60,781 nt of DNA from Phycisphaerales bacterium (lineage in GTDB: Bacteria; Planctomycetota; Phycisphaerae; Phycisphaerales; UBA1924). A program made the position numbers and the translations under genes. The stretch spans positions 1-60,781 of the forward strand of contig JAJDCZ010000033.1 of the NCBI GenBank assembly GCA_029260555.1, read 5' to 3'. The first letter of the stretch is position 1. Every line of letters begins with the position of its first letter. Of this stretch, positions 53,906 through 60,781 are shown piece by piece. The notes beneath the pieces were generated by a model. It had not been told where the DNA came from. It was given only the letters and a program-made list of their open reading frames with translations, and did not search any database.

Positions 53906-55648
53906 TCATACCTCGATCGATACATGCTCAAATGCTTCGACATCCACCAGTCCGCGATCACTCAACTTGAGCTTGGGGATCACAACCAGAGGCAAAAAAC
54001 TCAATGGCATGAACGGATCCTCAATCGGACATCCGATCAACTGTGATGCATCAAGCAGTGCCCGCTGCTGAGCGATCACCGTTTCCACTGGTTGATCCGA
54101 GATCAGCCCCGCAACCGGCAACGGCAGCACCGCCAAAACCTGCCCGCCTTTGACCACACACTGCCCGCCTCCTGCCTTTTCAAGTGTCCGTGCTGCCATC
54201 AGCATGTCTGCATCGCTCGTGCCCACCACCGCAACATTGTGTGAATCATGCCCGACCGTGCTTGCCAGCGCTCCTTCCTTGATGCCAAACCCATGCACAA
54301 ATCCAAGCCCCACATTGCCCGTTCCTGTGTGCCTTTCGATGACTGCAAGTTTTAGAATATCCCGCCTCGTATCGGTCGCCAGCAGCCCGTTTTCCACCTT
54401 GGGCGTTTCAATATGCTCAGCAGTCACCAACTGATGCGGGTGCATCCCGATGACCCGGACCTTGGAGCCTTGTTTGCGCACCGGAATCCGAAACGACGCT
54501 TCGTTGAGAGTCTCAGAAAGTCGCACCGGTGCGGGCGGCGCTTTGGGCGCAGGTGGTGGTTCTGCTCCTACAAACTCTCCATCCCGGGCAATCAGTCGCC
54601 CCTTGAAATACACCATCACCGGCCGAAGTGAGCGCACATCATCAAGTATCAGCACATCCGCCTGCCGTCCAGGTGCAATCGCGCCAAGATCAGGCTTGCG
54701 GTAATGATCAGCTGTAAAAATCGTGGCAATCTGAATCGCTGTCACCGGATTCATTCCGCTTCGCACAGCCCTTCTTACAACATTGTCAATATGCCCCTCT
54801 CCCATCAGATCCGCCGGATGCCGATCATCGGTGCAGAAACTGAACCGATGCTTGGTCGATTCGGTAACTGCAGGCAAAAGCGCATCAAGATTTCTCGCAG
54901 CGCTCCCCTCACGAATATACACCCGCATCCCCAGCGCAAGCTTCTCATGAGCTTCGTGCAGCGTCGTACATTCATGATCCGAGCTGATGCCCGCTGCGAT
55001 ATACGCCTGAAGCTCGCGAGCGCTCAAGCCCGGGCAGTGCCCATCGACCAGCCGCGTTCGCAACCCAAGATCCACCTTGGCCAGCACCGGCTCAAAGGCA
55101 TGCACCACACCCGGATAGTTCATCATCTCCGCAAGCGCAACCACGCGGGCATCGTCCATCAAAGGCGCCAGGTCATCCACCCCAAGCTCCGCTCCGCTGG
55201 TTTCAAGATGCGATGCAGGCACACAACTCGATATCGCCCACATGAAGTTCATCTCAAGCCCATCAGCCTGATCCATCAAATACCTGATCCCCGCAATGCC
55301 CAGCACATTGGCGATCTCATGTGGATCAAGCACAGCACCCGTTGTCCCATGGGGGGCTGCGACACGCACAAACTGCCCCGGCAGCAGCATGGTCGATTCA
55401 ATGTGCATGTGCGCATCAATAAATCCCGGAGCAACGATCCGCCCGGTCGCATCAATCGTCTCGCGGGCTGATGTCTCAGGCCCAACACAGGCAATCCGCG
55501 AACCAAAGATCGCAACATTGCCCATTTCAAACTGCCCCGTAAACACATTGGCAATCTGCCCGCCTTTGATCAGCAAATCTGCTGGCCGATCCCCCCTTGC
55601 CACTGCCAACAGCTCAGGATCAGTTCGTTTTGTGTCTTGGCTCTGCAT
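53906..55648 (-). CDS. ade: Adenine deaminase
   Basis: This 580-residue amidohydrolase converts adenine to hypoxanthine. It has ADLLIKGGQIANVFTGQ, metal site GFIDAHMHIESTMLLPGQF, PHGTTGAVLDPHEIANVLG, VDGHCPGLSARELQAYIAAG, SDHECTTLHEAHEKL and TDDRHPADLMGEGHIDNVV. These fit bacterial adenine deaminase (AdeC/Ade), not the adenosine deaminase family. Start is ATG 55648 (GGAG nine bases upstream) or ATG 55663; the frame is open to 55735. It converges on the ANTAR regulator gene. Confidence 0.93.
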   Translation of the reverse strand: MQSQDTKRTDPELLAVARGDRPADLLIKGGQIANVFTGQFEMGNVAIFGSRIACVGPETSARETIDATGRIVAPGFIDAHMHIESTMLLPGQFVRVAAPHGTTGAVLDPHEIANVLGIAGIRYLMDQADGLEMNFMWAISSCVPASHLETSGAELGVDDLAPLMDDARVVALAEMMNYPGVVHAFEPVLAKVDLGLRTRLVDGHCPGLSARELQAYIAAGISSDHECTTLHEAHEKLALGMRVYIREGSAARNLDALLPAVTESTKHRFSFCTDDRHPADLMGEGHIDNVVRRAVRSGMNPVTAIQIATIFTADHYRKPDLGAIAPGRQADVLILDDVRSLRPVMVYFKGRLIARDGEFVGAEPPPAPKAPPAPVRLSETLNEASFRIPVRKQGSKVRVIGMHPHQLVTAEHIETPKVENGLLATDTRRDILKLAVIERHTGTGNVGLGFVHGFGIKEGALASTVGHDSHNVAVVGTSDADMLMAARTLEKAGGGQCVVKGGQVLAVLPLPVAGLISDQPVETVIAQQRALLDASQLIGCPIEDPFMPLSFLPLVVIPKLKLSDRGLVDVEAFEHVSIEV

Positions 55649-55716
55649 TGCAATAGGCTCCATCTTTTGAATCACACACCATCGTATCATCCACACCCCC
55701 ACAGACCCTCCCCGCG

Positions 55717-55746
55717 AAAAAAAAGCCCCGACCATTCGGCCGGGGC
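55717..55746 (-). terminator. Intrinsic terminator of the protease gene
   Basis: GCCCCG-CC pairs with GG-CGGGGC (one mismatch, loop of four), followed on the minus strand by eight T. It lies 35 bases past the stop of the protease gene and separates it from the adenine deaminase gene. Confidence 0.85.
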
Positions 55747-55781
55747 GTGGTGCTCAAAGAGATGTAAAAATCAGCCAGCGA

Positions 55782-58700
55782 TCAGCCACAGCCAATATCA
55801 AACTGGACAATAAACGCGAAGAAGTCCAGCACATCCACAACGCCAGAGCCATCGAAATCTACCGCCAGATCGCCCGCATTAAAGAGCGAGATGAACGCGA
55901 AGAAGTCCAGCACATCGACAGTCCCGTCATTGTTCAGATCAACAGGGCACACGCTGTCACAGACAAAGCCCGTGAAGCGAATCGAATCCACAGCCGCTTC
56001 TGTGATCGAGTTGTTAGGCACATCCTGCACGCTGAACCGAACCATCATCTGACTCGTGGAAACCACAAAATCATCCAGATTGACGGTTGCTTCATTCCAG
56101 CCATCATTCCCGCCGACCACTCGGAAAGCCTCAACCCAGCTCGCACCAGCATCGTTGGAAACATCAACCCAGAATGGATCATCGTTGTCGTCGTTGGACA
56201 TCCAGTATGCAAAGGTCATTGCAGAGCCAACTTGCCCGCTCAGGTCATAAACCGTGGAAGTCAGCGTCGTAGGTCCGCCATCGACATCTGTGTTGCCAAT
56301 CGCATTCTGTGTCAGCCAGCAGGTGCCGTTGCCATCAAAGTCAACCAGGGGGTCAAGCCTTGTGCCATCGCCCGCTGGTGCGCCGAACTGCCAGCTGCCA
56401 CCCAGCACACTCACATCAGTTACCGTAAATCCAGCATCAGTTGCAAAGTCTTCCTGGAACACAATGCCATTGACACCAATCGCATAGCCCAGCGGATTTG
56501 CACCTCCACCAGCAGGACTTTCAAGCAGCCCTGCGCTCTGCCCAATGATCGAAACATAGAACTCCGGCACATCGCCACAATTCGCGGCAGGCACCGCTGT
56601 GGAATACAGCCCGCCACCCATGTCAGTCATTGGCACATCAATATACGCACCGCTGGCAAACCTGTAATGCAAAAGCTCTGAACCAGACACGATCGTCTCG
56701 TTGATCGATGTCACCGTGACATCAACAGGCACCGCAACGCCCGGAGCCACAAGCGCAGGCACGCTCGAAGAAACATTGATCGCCAGGAATGTTCCGCCAA
56801 AGTTCAACAGATTCGGCGATCCCGCAATCGAGTAACCCTGAGGCCCACTGGGCACCGCTGTTCCATTAATCGTCACCGTCCACGCACCTGGCATGGGGTT
56901 GGCAACAAATACCTGCTCAATGTTGTCAAGCGTATTCGCACCCGTCTGAACCGCCGGCGATCCAGGATTGCCAGGCACCAGCGTCCACGGATAATGAACC
57001 GTACCCGCTGGATCAATCACTTCAATATCAAGATTGTTCACCAATGACGGAATGACATTGGGCGTCCCAGGCACATCGCTCCAGGCAATCGTCACCATCA
57101 ACTCAGGATCACCCGGCGCAACCGTGACAGTGAACAGCTCAGAATCACCCTGACTCAACGAACTCTCCCGGAAAAAACCGGTTCGCATGAACTCAATCGT
57201 GTCCCTTGCACGCACAGACCCATACCCAAACTGGTTGTCTGGTCCAGGATTGCCCTGATCCATCGCCCCCTGTGCCAACAGCACCTTCACCATACTTGCA
57301 GACGGATCAGGCTGCGTTGGAAACTGAATACGAAAATCCTGAATCATCAGCGCCACGATGCCTGCCACGGTGGGGCTGGCCATCGATGTACCACACATCA
57401 CCGTGTAGCCGCCGCTGCTGGAAGTGCTGGTCACACCGTTGTCGCCACCGATCTGGCAACCCGGCGCAGAAATATCAGGCTTGATCCTTCCATCGTCCGT
57501 AGGCCCCCATGATGTAAACGAAGTAATCGAGTCGTTATTGGCATTGGTTGCACCAACCGTGATGTGATTCTTGGCACACGCAGGTGGTGCTGTCGTGTTG
57601 TACAAGCTGCCACAACGAGTCGTCTGGCGTTCATTGCCATTGGCCCAGACGATCGTGAGCGGAGCACCCTGTGAGCCACGCACAACCGCGTCGATCACCG
57701 AACTGGTCACGCCATAATCGCCCGTCCATATGCAGGGGAAACCATTGGGTGCGGTATTGGTACCGATCGAGTTGTTGGCAACATCTGCGCCCATGCTGAT
57801 CGCCATCGCGTAGTCTGTTTCCAGATCACCAGGATCCGTATAGAGAAACCCCTCTTGTAGCCCGCCCACCTGTTCAAAACCAGCACTCAATAGCGTCACA
57901 TTGGGTGCCATCCCGCGATTGTTGTTATTGAGTGAGCCATCGCCTCCCACGGTGCCTGAAACATGCGTTGAATGGTTTGATAGCCCCGATGTATCCCCCG
58001 GTATCACCGTCAATCGACCACTGAAATCTGAATGTGATGCTCGTGCCTGACCCGCATCATAAATAAACGCGGTCACACCTGTGCCATCAAGCCCAAACGG
58101 GGCTGCCTGAAGCTCGTTCACCTGCGTCAATACCCGGTTCTCAGCATTCAACTCGCCCATCCCAGGCAGTGCAGGCTCAACCCACATCACCGAATCATCC
58201 CCCGCCAGCTCGCGGATCGAATCATATGGCAACTCCACAACCACGCCATTGATCGACTCCAGCGCGCTCTGGATCAAACCGCCATGCTGTTTCATGATCT
58301 GCGCTGCATCCAGCAGATCCACATCCTGATGCAACACCGTATACACCACCACCGTCGGATTGGTCGCATCCGTCGGGTCGATCACCGTCCACTCAGCCAC
58401 CTGCCCCGCAGCCAGCATCGGGTGCAGCTTCCAGTCCGTCTGAATCGCCCGCGCCGAAACCATCGGCACAACGCCCAGCACACCCCGGGCATCAACACGA
58501 CCCTTCAGCGTGGCAAAATATGCGTTATCACCAAGATAGCTCATCAGCGAAACCCCCATCGCTGCCAGCTTCGCCTTCTCCCCCGCATCCACAGGCCGGG
58601 CAAACTCAACCACCACCCGCAAAGCCGTGGGACGGCTTGCCAGATGCATCAGTGCATTTTCAACCTGCCCAGGCGTCTGCACAACCTGCACCTGATCAGG

Positions 58701-58808
58701 ACTGGTCCGAAAAGAAACCTGCCCATACGCTGCAGGCTGCCCCGCGACCACCATAAGTGTCATTGCAGCAACACCAATCACCCCAAACCGACCCGGCACA
58801 TATTTCAT
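55782..58808 (-). CDS. Secreted subtilisin-like protease with dockerin tail
   Basis: This 1008-residue S8-family protease has a signal peptide (ends AAYGQ), a pro-region of about 200 residues, and a catalytic domain with Asp251 (FIYDAGQ), His282 (NHSTHVSGTV) and Ser475 (CGTSMASPTVAG). A beta sandwich (PANCGDVPEFYVSIIG) and a jelly-roll segment follow, then two calcium loops (DLNNDGTVDVLDFFAF and DFDGSGVVDVLDFFAF) ending GCG. The tail matches the dockerin protein at 18275-18685. ATG 58808 has AAGGAG seven bases upstream. Its likely role is degradation of proteins outside the cell or at its surface. It ends at an intrinsic terminator. Confidence 0.93.
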   Translation of the reverse strand: MKYVPGRFGVIGVAAMTLMVVAGQPAAYGQVSFRTSPDQVQVVQTPGQVENALMHLASRPTALRVVVEFARPVDAGEKAKLAAMGVSLMSYLGDNAYFATLKGRVDARGVLGVVPMVSARAIQTDWKLHPMLAAGQVAEWTVIDPTDATNPTVVVYTVLHQDVDLLDAAQIMKQHGGLIQSALESINGVVVELPYDSIRELAGDDSVMWVEPALPGMGELNAENRVLTQVNELQAAPFGLDGTGVTAFIYDAGQARASHSDFSGRLTVIPGDTSGLSNHSTHVSGTVGGDGSLNNNNRGMAPNVTLLSAGFEQVGGLQEGFLYTDPGDLETDYAMAISMGADVANNSIGTNTAPNGFPCIWTGDYGVTSSVIDAVVRGSQGAPLTIVWANGNERQTTRCGSLYNTTAPPACAKNHITVGATNANNDSITSFTSWGPTDDGRIKPDISAPGCQIGGDNGVTSTSSSGGYTVMCGTSMASPTVAGIVALMIQDFRIQFPTQPDPSASMVKVLLAQGAMDQGNPGPDNQFGYGSVRARDTIEFMRTGFFRESSLSQGDSELFTVTVAPGDPELMVTIAWSDVPGTPNVIPSLVNNLDIEVIDPAGTVHYPWTLVPGNPGSPAVQTGANTLDNIEQVFVANPMPGAWTVTINGTAVPSGPQGYSIAGSPNLLNFGGTFLAINVSSSVPALVAPGVAVPVDVTVTSINETIVSGSELLHYRFASGAYIDVPMTDMGGGLYSTAVPAANCGDVPEFYVSIIGQSAGLLESPAGGGANPLGYAIGVNGIVFQEDFATDAGFTVTDVSVLGGSWQFGAPAGDGTRLDPLVDFDGNGTCWLTQNAIGNTDVDGGPTTLTSTVYDLSGQVGSAMTFAYWMSNDDNDDPFWVDVSNDAGASWVEAFRVVGGNDGWNEATVNLDDFVVSTSQMMVRFSVQDVPNNSITEAAVDSIRFTGFVCDSVCPVDLNNDGTVDVLDFFAFISLFNAGDLAVDFDGSGVVDVLDFFAFIVQFDIGCG

Positions 58809-58952
58809 GTAATTCTCCTTTAGACAGCATGCACCGATAACCCACATCAGCTCTCGTTGCAGATGCCAAAGCCAATGTAGCAGATTTGCCTTGCAAGTTC
58901 CAGTAAAATTTCACCCCCCAGCATCCCGTTTTTCCCCTGCCTTCCCCCCATA

Positions 58953-59318
58953 TCACCCCCCAGCACCTTTGGCGGGGTAGCCCAGCCCCTTGAGATACTC
59001 AACCACCACCTCCCGGTGATCGCCCTGCAACTGAATCTCCGCCCCCTTCTTCCCCGCTACCACCGATCCCCCCGTCGCCAGCTTCTTGCGCAATGCCTTG
59101 AGCATGCCAGGCACATCAGATGCGGCTTCATCCAGATCACGAATCACCGTCACAAACTTCCCCCGCCTCTTCTCCCGCCACACACGCACAGCCTGATCCG
59201 AAGGCAAAACCACCTCCCCACCCGCCCCCCGAGGACACCCACACTCAGCCAAAACCTCCCCGCACCGCTCACAAGTCACAGGCCGCTCTAAAGATGTCCC
59301 CGCAAATAGTCCAGACAT
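58953..59318 (-). CDS. SUI1/eIF1-like translation factor
   Basis: This 121-residue protein has a SUI1 domain (KFVTVIRDLDEAASDVPGML, LRKKLATGGSVVAGKKGAEI, LQGDHREVVVEYLKGLGYPA), the bacterial YciH family that influences initiation accuracy. An N-terminal cysteine cluster (CERCGEVLAECGCP) is not in E. coli YciH and could form a small zinc knuckle. The start is ATG 59318 or 59333; the sequence conserved in relatives begins after the Cys cluster. Confidence 0.9.
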   Translation of the reverse strand: MSGLFAGTSLERPVTCERCGEVLAECGCPRGAGGEVVLPSDQAVRVWREKRRGKFVTVIRDLDEAASDVPGMLKALRKKLATGGSVVAGKKGAEIQLQGDHREVVVEYLKGLGYPAKGAGG

Positions 59319-59389
59319 ACCCGACAATAGCACAACCCATCAGCCTGCGCTCAATGCAATCACTCAGCAATTTGAACAAGAATACCTGT

Positions 59390-59428
59390 GGTGCCACTAC
59401 TCGCCGTTTCGGCGCAGTAGTGTCTTCG
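59390..59428 (+). repeat. REP palindrome 1 upstream of the RAYT gene
   Basis: GGTGCCACTACT, then CGCCG TTT CGGCG, a bulged C and AGTAGTG make a hairpin (59395-59422) followed by TCTTC. It lies 48 bases before the RAYT gene in direct orientation. The same stem with varied loop recurs at 60066, 60129 (inverted), 60274 and 60332 (inverted, degenerate). Confidence 0.85.
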
Positions 59429-59475
59429 CTCTTGCCTTGCCTCCCTCTTCAAAGAAGTAGCGTGTAGTATTTGCT

Positions 59476-60027
59476 ATGGATGAGCATCGAAAGTTGATGA
59501 AGAGGATTGAGCATTCAAATCATGCTCGATTTTTGACATTTTCTTGTTATCAGCAGATGCCGCTCTTCAAAAATGATGCAATCAAGGATGCGTTTGTTGA
59601 GCAAATTGACAAAGCCAGGCAGAAGACTTCTTTTCACTTGCTTGCGTGGGTCATCATGCCTGAGCATGTGCATCTGTTGATCTGGCCCAAGGTATCAGAG
59701 TTTCCAGCATCAAAGGTCTCTTGGTGGCTCAAACGAGACTTTGCGTGCCGGGTGATTACAAGATGGCGTGAACTTGATGCAAGCATTCTTGAGAATATTC
59801 AAACGCCAGGTGGGAAACACCGGTTTTGGCAACACGGCGGCGGGTATGACCGAAACATCGTCGATGGCCATGAACTCATGGAGAAAATTCGGTATATTCA
59901 TGCAAACCCCGTTCGACGCAGCCTTGTTGCAAGACCCGAAGAATGGAAATGGTCGTCAGCAAGATGGTACGCCGGGATGAGAGAGGGCGGATTGACGATC
60001 GACAAAGCCGAACGCCCTGAAATTTAA
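59476..60027 (+). CDS. rayT: REP-associated tyrosine transposase (RAYT)
   Basis: This 183-residue protein has Y1-transposase motifs: HARFLTFSCYQQMPLF, MPEHVHLLIWPK (the HUH metal site) and the C-terminal region IRYIHANPVRRSLVARPEEWKWSSARWY, with the candidate Tyr in KIRYIHANP. RAYTs act on REP palindromes by cutting single-stranded DNA. Palindromes flank it here. ATG 59476 lies in the same block. The length fits the family, and no frame break is seen, so it may be active or recently active. Confidence 0.93.
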   Translation: MDEHRKLMKRIEHSNHARFLTFSCYQQMPLFKNDAIKDAFVEQIDKARQKTSFHLLAWVIMPEHVHLLIWPKVSEFPASKVSWWLKRDFACRVITRWRELDASILENIQTPGGKHRFWQHGGGYDRNIVDGHELMEKIRYIHANPVRRSLVARPEEWKWSSARWYAGMREGGLTIDKAERPEI

Positions 60028-60065
60028 AGTCAATAAAATCTACATTTTAGTATTGCATTCAAAAG

Positions 60066-60163
60066 GGTGCCATTACTCGATGCGCAGCAGCGCAGTAGTG
60101 TCTTCTCCAGCCCTTCGTACCCCCGCACTACTGCGCCGAAGCCGGCGAGTAGTGGCACCCTGC
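60066..60163. repeat. Paired inverted REPs (BIME-like)
   Basis: A direct REP (GGTGCCATTACT ... AGTAGTG, inner stem TGCGC/GCGCA) is followed after about 28 bases by an inverted REP (CACTACTGCGCCG ... CGGCGAGTAGTGGCACC, 60126-60163). The inverted copy is the reverse complement of REP 1 except for loop changes. The two form the inverted pair known as a BIME. It starts 39 bases after the RAYT stop. Confidence 0.83.
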
Positions 60164-60273
60164 TCAAGCACAACTTGAGCAGAGTTGTGGAGTCAGTGGT
60201 GCGCGGTCGCACTCAATACCCGATTGCATCTATCCAGAAGCATGGAGGATTTCACACAAGTCCCTGATTCAAA

Positions 60274-60370
60274 AGGTGCCACTACTCGACGCAAAGCGGC
60301 GCAGTAGTGTCTTCATCAGTACTTGTGCCCCTGCACTACTGCGATGATGGTGGCGAGTTGTGCGGAGTGC
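60274..60370. repeat. Second BIME-like REP pair
   Basis: A direct REP (GGTGCCACTACT ... GCAGTAGTG, 60275-60309) is followed by a degenerate inverted copy (GCACTACTGCGATGATGG ... GGCGAGTTGTGC). The spacer TCTTCATCAGTACTTGTGCC resembles the spacer of the first BIME, so both derive from one longer unit. No gene lies between this unit and the remnant frame at 60384. Confidence 0.75.
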
Positions 60371-60383
60371 TACTCATATCTCC

Positions 60384-60641
60384 TCAAGGAATCGAATGTG
60401 GATGCTGTACCATGCGTCTTAATTTACGAGTAATTTCCGTTTCGCGATTGCCTTGAAAGAGATATTCAAAACCCAACTGTTCAAGATCACCCGCGGCAAC
60501 TCTCAAACCAAAACTAAGTGATTCATCGTTGCGCAATGCTTTTACGCGTTCCGGCCAAGTACTAATTGCCCCTGGCGATCCAAAGCCATACACAGCGAAT
60601 GAGTTTGATGTTCTGAAGTCATCCAATTCAATCAGTAACGC
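60384..60641 (-). pseudogene. C-terminal remnant of an unknown gene cut by the IS element
   Basis: A reading frame of about 85 codons (LLIELDDFRTSNSFAVYGF... LRRMVQHPHSIP) ends at 60384. Reading upstream it is open through CTA-GCG to the right border of the IS5-type element, where the transposase stop TAG lies in the same frame. I read this as the 3' end of a host gene whose beginning was displaced by the insertion. No family is recognised, and a random open frame cannot be excluded. Confidence 0.4.
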
Positions 60642-60643
60642 TA

Positions 60644-60781
60644 GAGGCTATCCCAGAACCTGTTTGATGAGTAGCAGCGAGCAACTCAGGTGTAGGAACC
60701 CTGCGAAGAGGGCGGTCGACTTTTCCCATCGGATGCACAGCCGACGGTAGTTCTGAAGCCATGCAATCGTGCGCTCCACTT
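60644..60781 (-). mobile_element. IS5-family insertion sequence, one end only
   Basis: The segment starts with GAGGCTATCCCAGAACCTG, the shape of IS5-family terminal inverted repeats, and contains the 3' end of a transposase gene. The window ends inside the element. The bases CTA next to it may be a target duplication, but the other end is outside the window. Confidence 0.7.
60648..60779 (-). CDS. IS5-family transposase, C-terminal end
   Basis: 43 codons end at TAG 60648 and read ERTIAWLQNYRRLCIRWEKS then a hydrophobic ending LLLIKQVLG. ERT-x-AWL-x-N-(F/Y)RRL-x-(V/I)R(Y/W)E is the conserved end of IS5/IS427-group DDE transposases; the Glu belongs to the catalytic triad region. The start of the gene is outside the window. 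The stop lies inside the inverted repeat. Confidence 0.85.
   Translation of the reverse strand: MERTIAWLQNYRRLCIRWEKSTALFAGFLHLSCSLLLIKQVLG

Overview
The window comes from a planctomycete, most likely the Phycisphaerae/Phycisphaerales. Four lines of evidence support this: secreted proteins ending in a PTP/PAP-G, hydrophobic helix, RRRR tail (806-1513, 1750-2412, 21644-22294, 46624-47343); dockerin-like tails ending in GC (18275-18685, 55782-58808); a Planctomycetes/Verrucomicrobia-restricted small protein (46103-46513); and an alternative complex III locus joined to a caa3-type oxidase. This is inferred from protein features only; no rRNA is present.

Layout. 1-2484: secreted proteins, the first cut by the window edge. 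2642-11320: a nine-gene MoxR/DUF58/Bat operon with overlapping genes (MoxR ATPase, DUF58, a BatD-like membrane protein, two VWA proteins, TPR protein, BatD, TPR/SH3 protein), then tRNA-Ala(TGC). 11595-14418: a divergent sigma-70 factor, a noncoding stretch holding a structured RNA candidate with its own terminator, Mn-type superoxide dismutase and a small membrane protein. 14505-17900: a minus-strand chemosensory operon (MCP, CheW, double CheW) with no CheA. 18275-22348: a secreted dockerin protein, a collagen-like surface protein and a PEP-CTERM-like protein. 22412-25282: a DUF1501/DUF1800 pair.

25564-42850 is the energy core. It holds heme A synthase (divergent, with an extra N-terminal membrane module), ActA to ActF of alternative complex III, an unknown one-helix protein, a Sco-like copper chaperone, cytochrome oxidase subunits II (with fused cytochrome c), I (YSHP signature, A2 type), III and IV, and an unknown two-helix protein. 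Together these would oxidise quinol, pass electrons through cytochrome c domains and reduce oxygen.

42951-46513: OmpA-like lipoprotein, amidohydrolase with a Gly-rich insertion encoded by a G-tract, 3-methyladenine DNA glycosylase, and the small Planctomycetes/Verrucomicrobia protein. 47835-53844: a signalling cluster of PAS/HisKA_2 sensor kinase, SixA phosphatase, aldehyde dehydrogenase, zinc anti-sigma factor, ECF sigma factor, and a divergent ANTAR response regulator preceded by a GGAAC-N16-CGTGT promoter-like motif. 53906-59318: adenine deaminase, subtilisin-like protease with dockerin tail, SUI1/eIF1-like protein. 59390-60781: a REPtron (RAYT transposase surrounded by REP palindromes, two of them as inverted pairs), a truncated reading frame, and the end of an IS5-family element.

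The items most worth following up are the RAYT/REP system, the orphan structured RNA upstream of sodA, the ECF-promoter/ANTAR/HisKA_2/SixA cluster, the recurrent G-tracts, and the unknown genes embedded in the ACIII-caa3 operon. I did not find a clearly unprecedented multi-gene defence or metabolic system.
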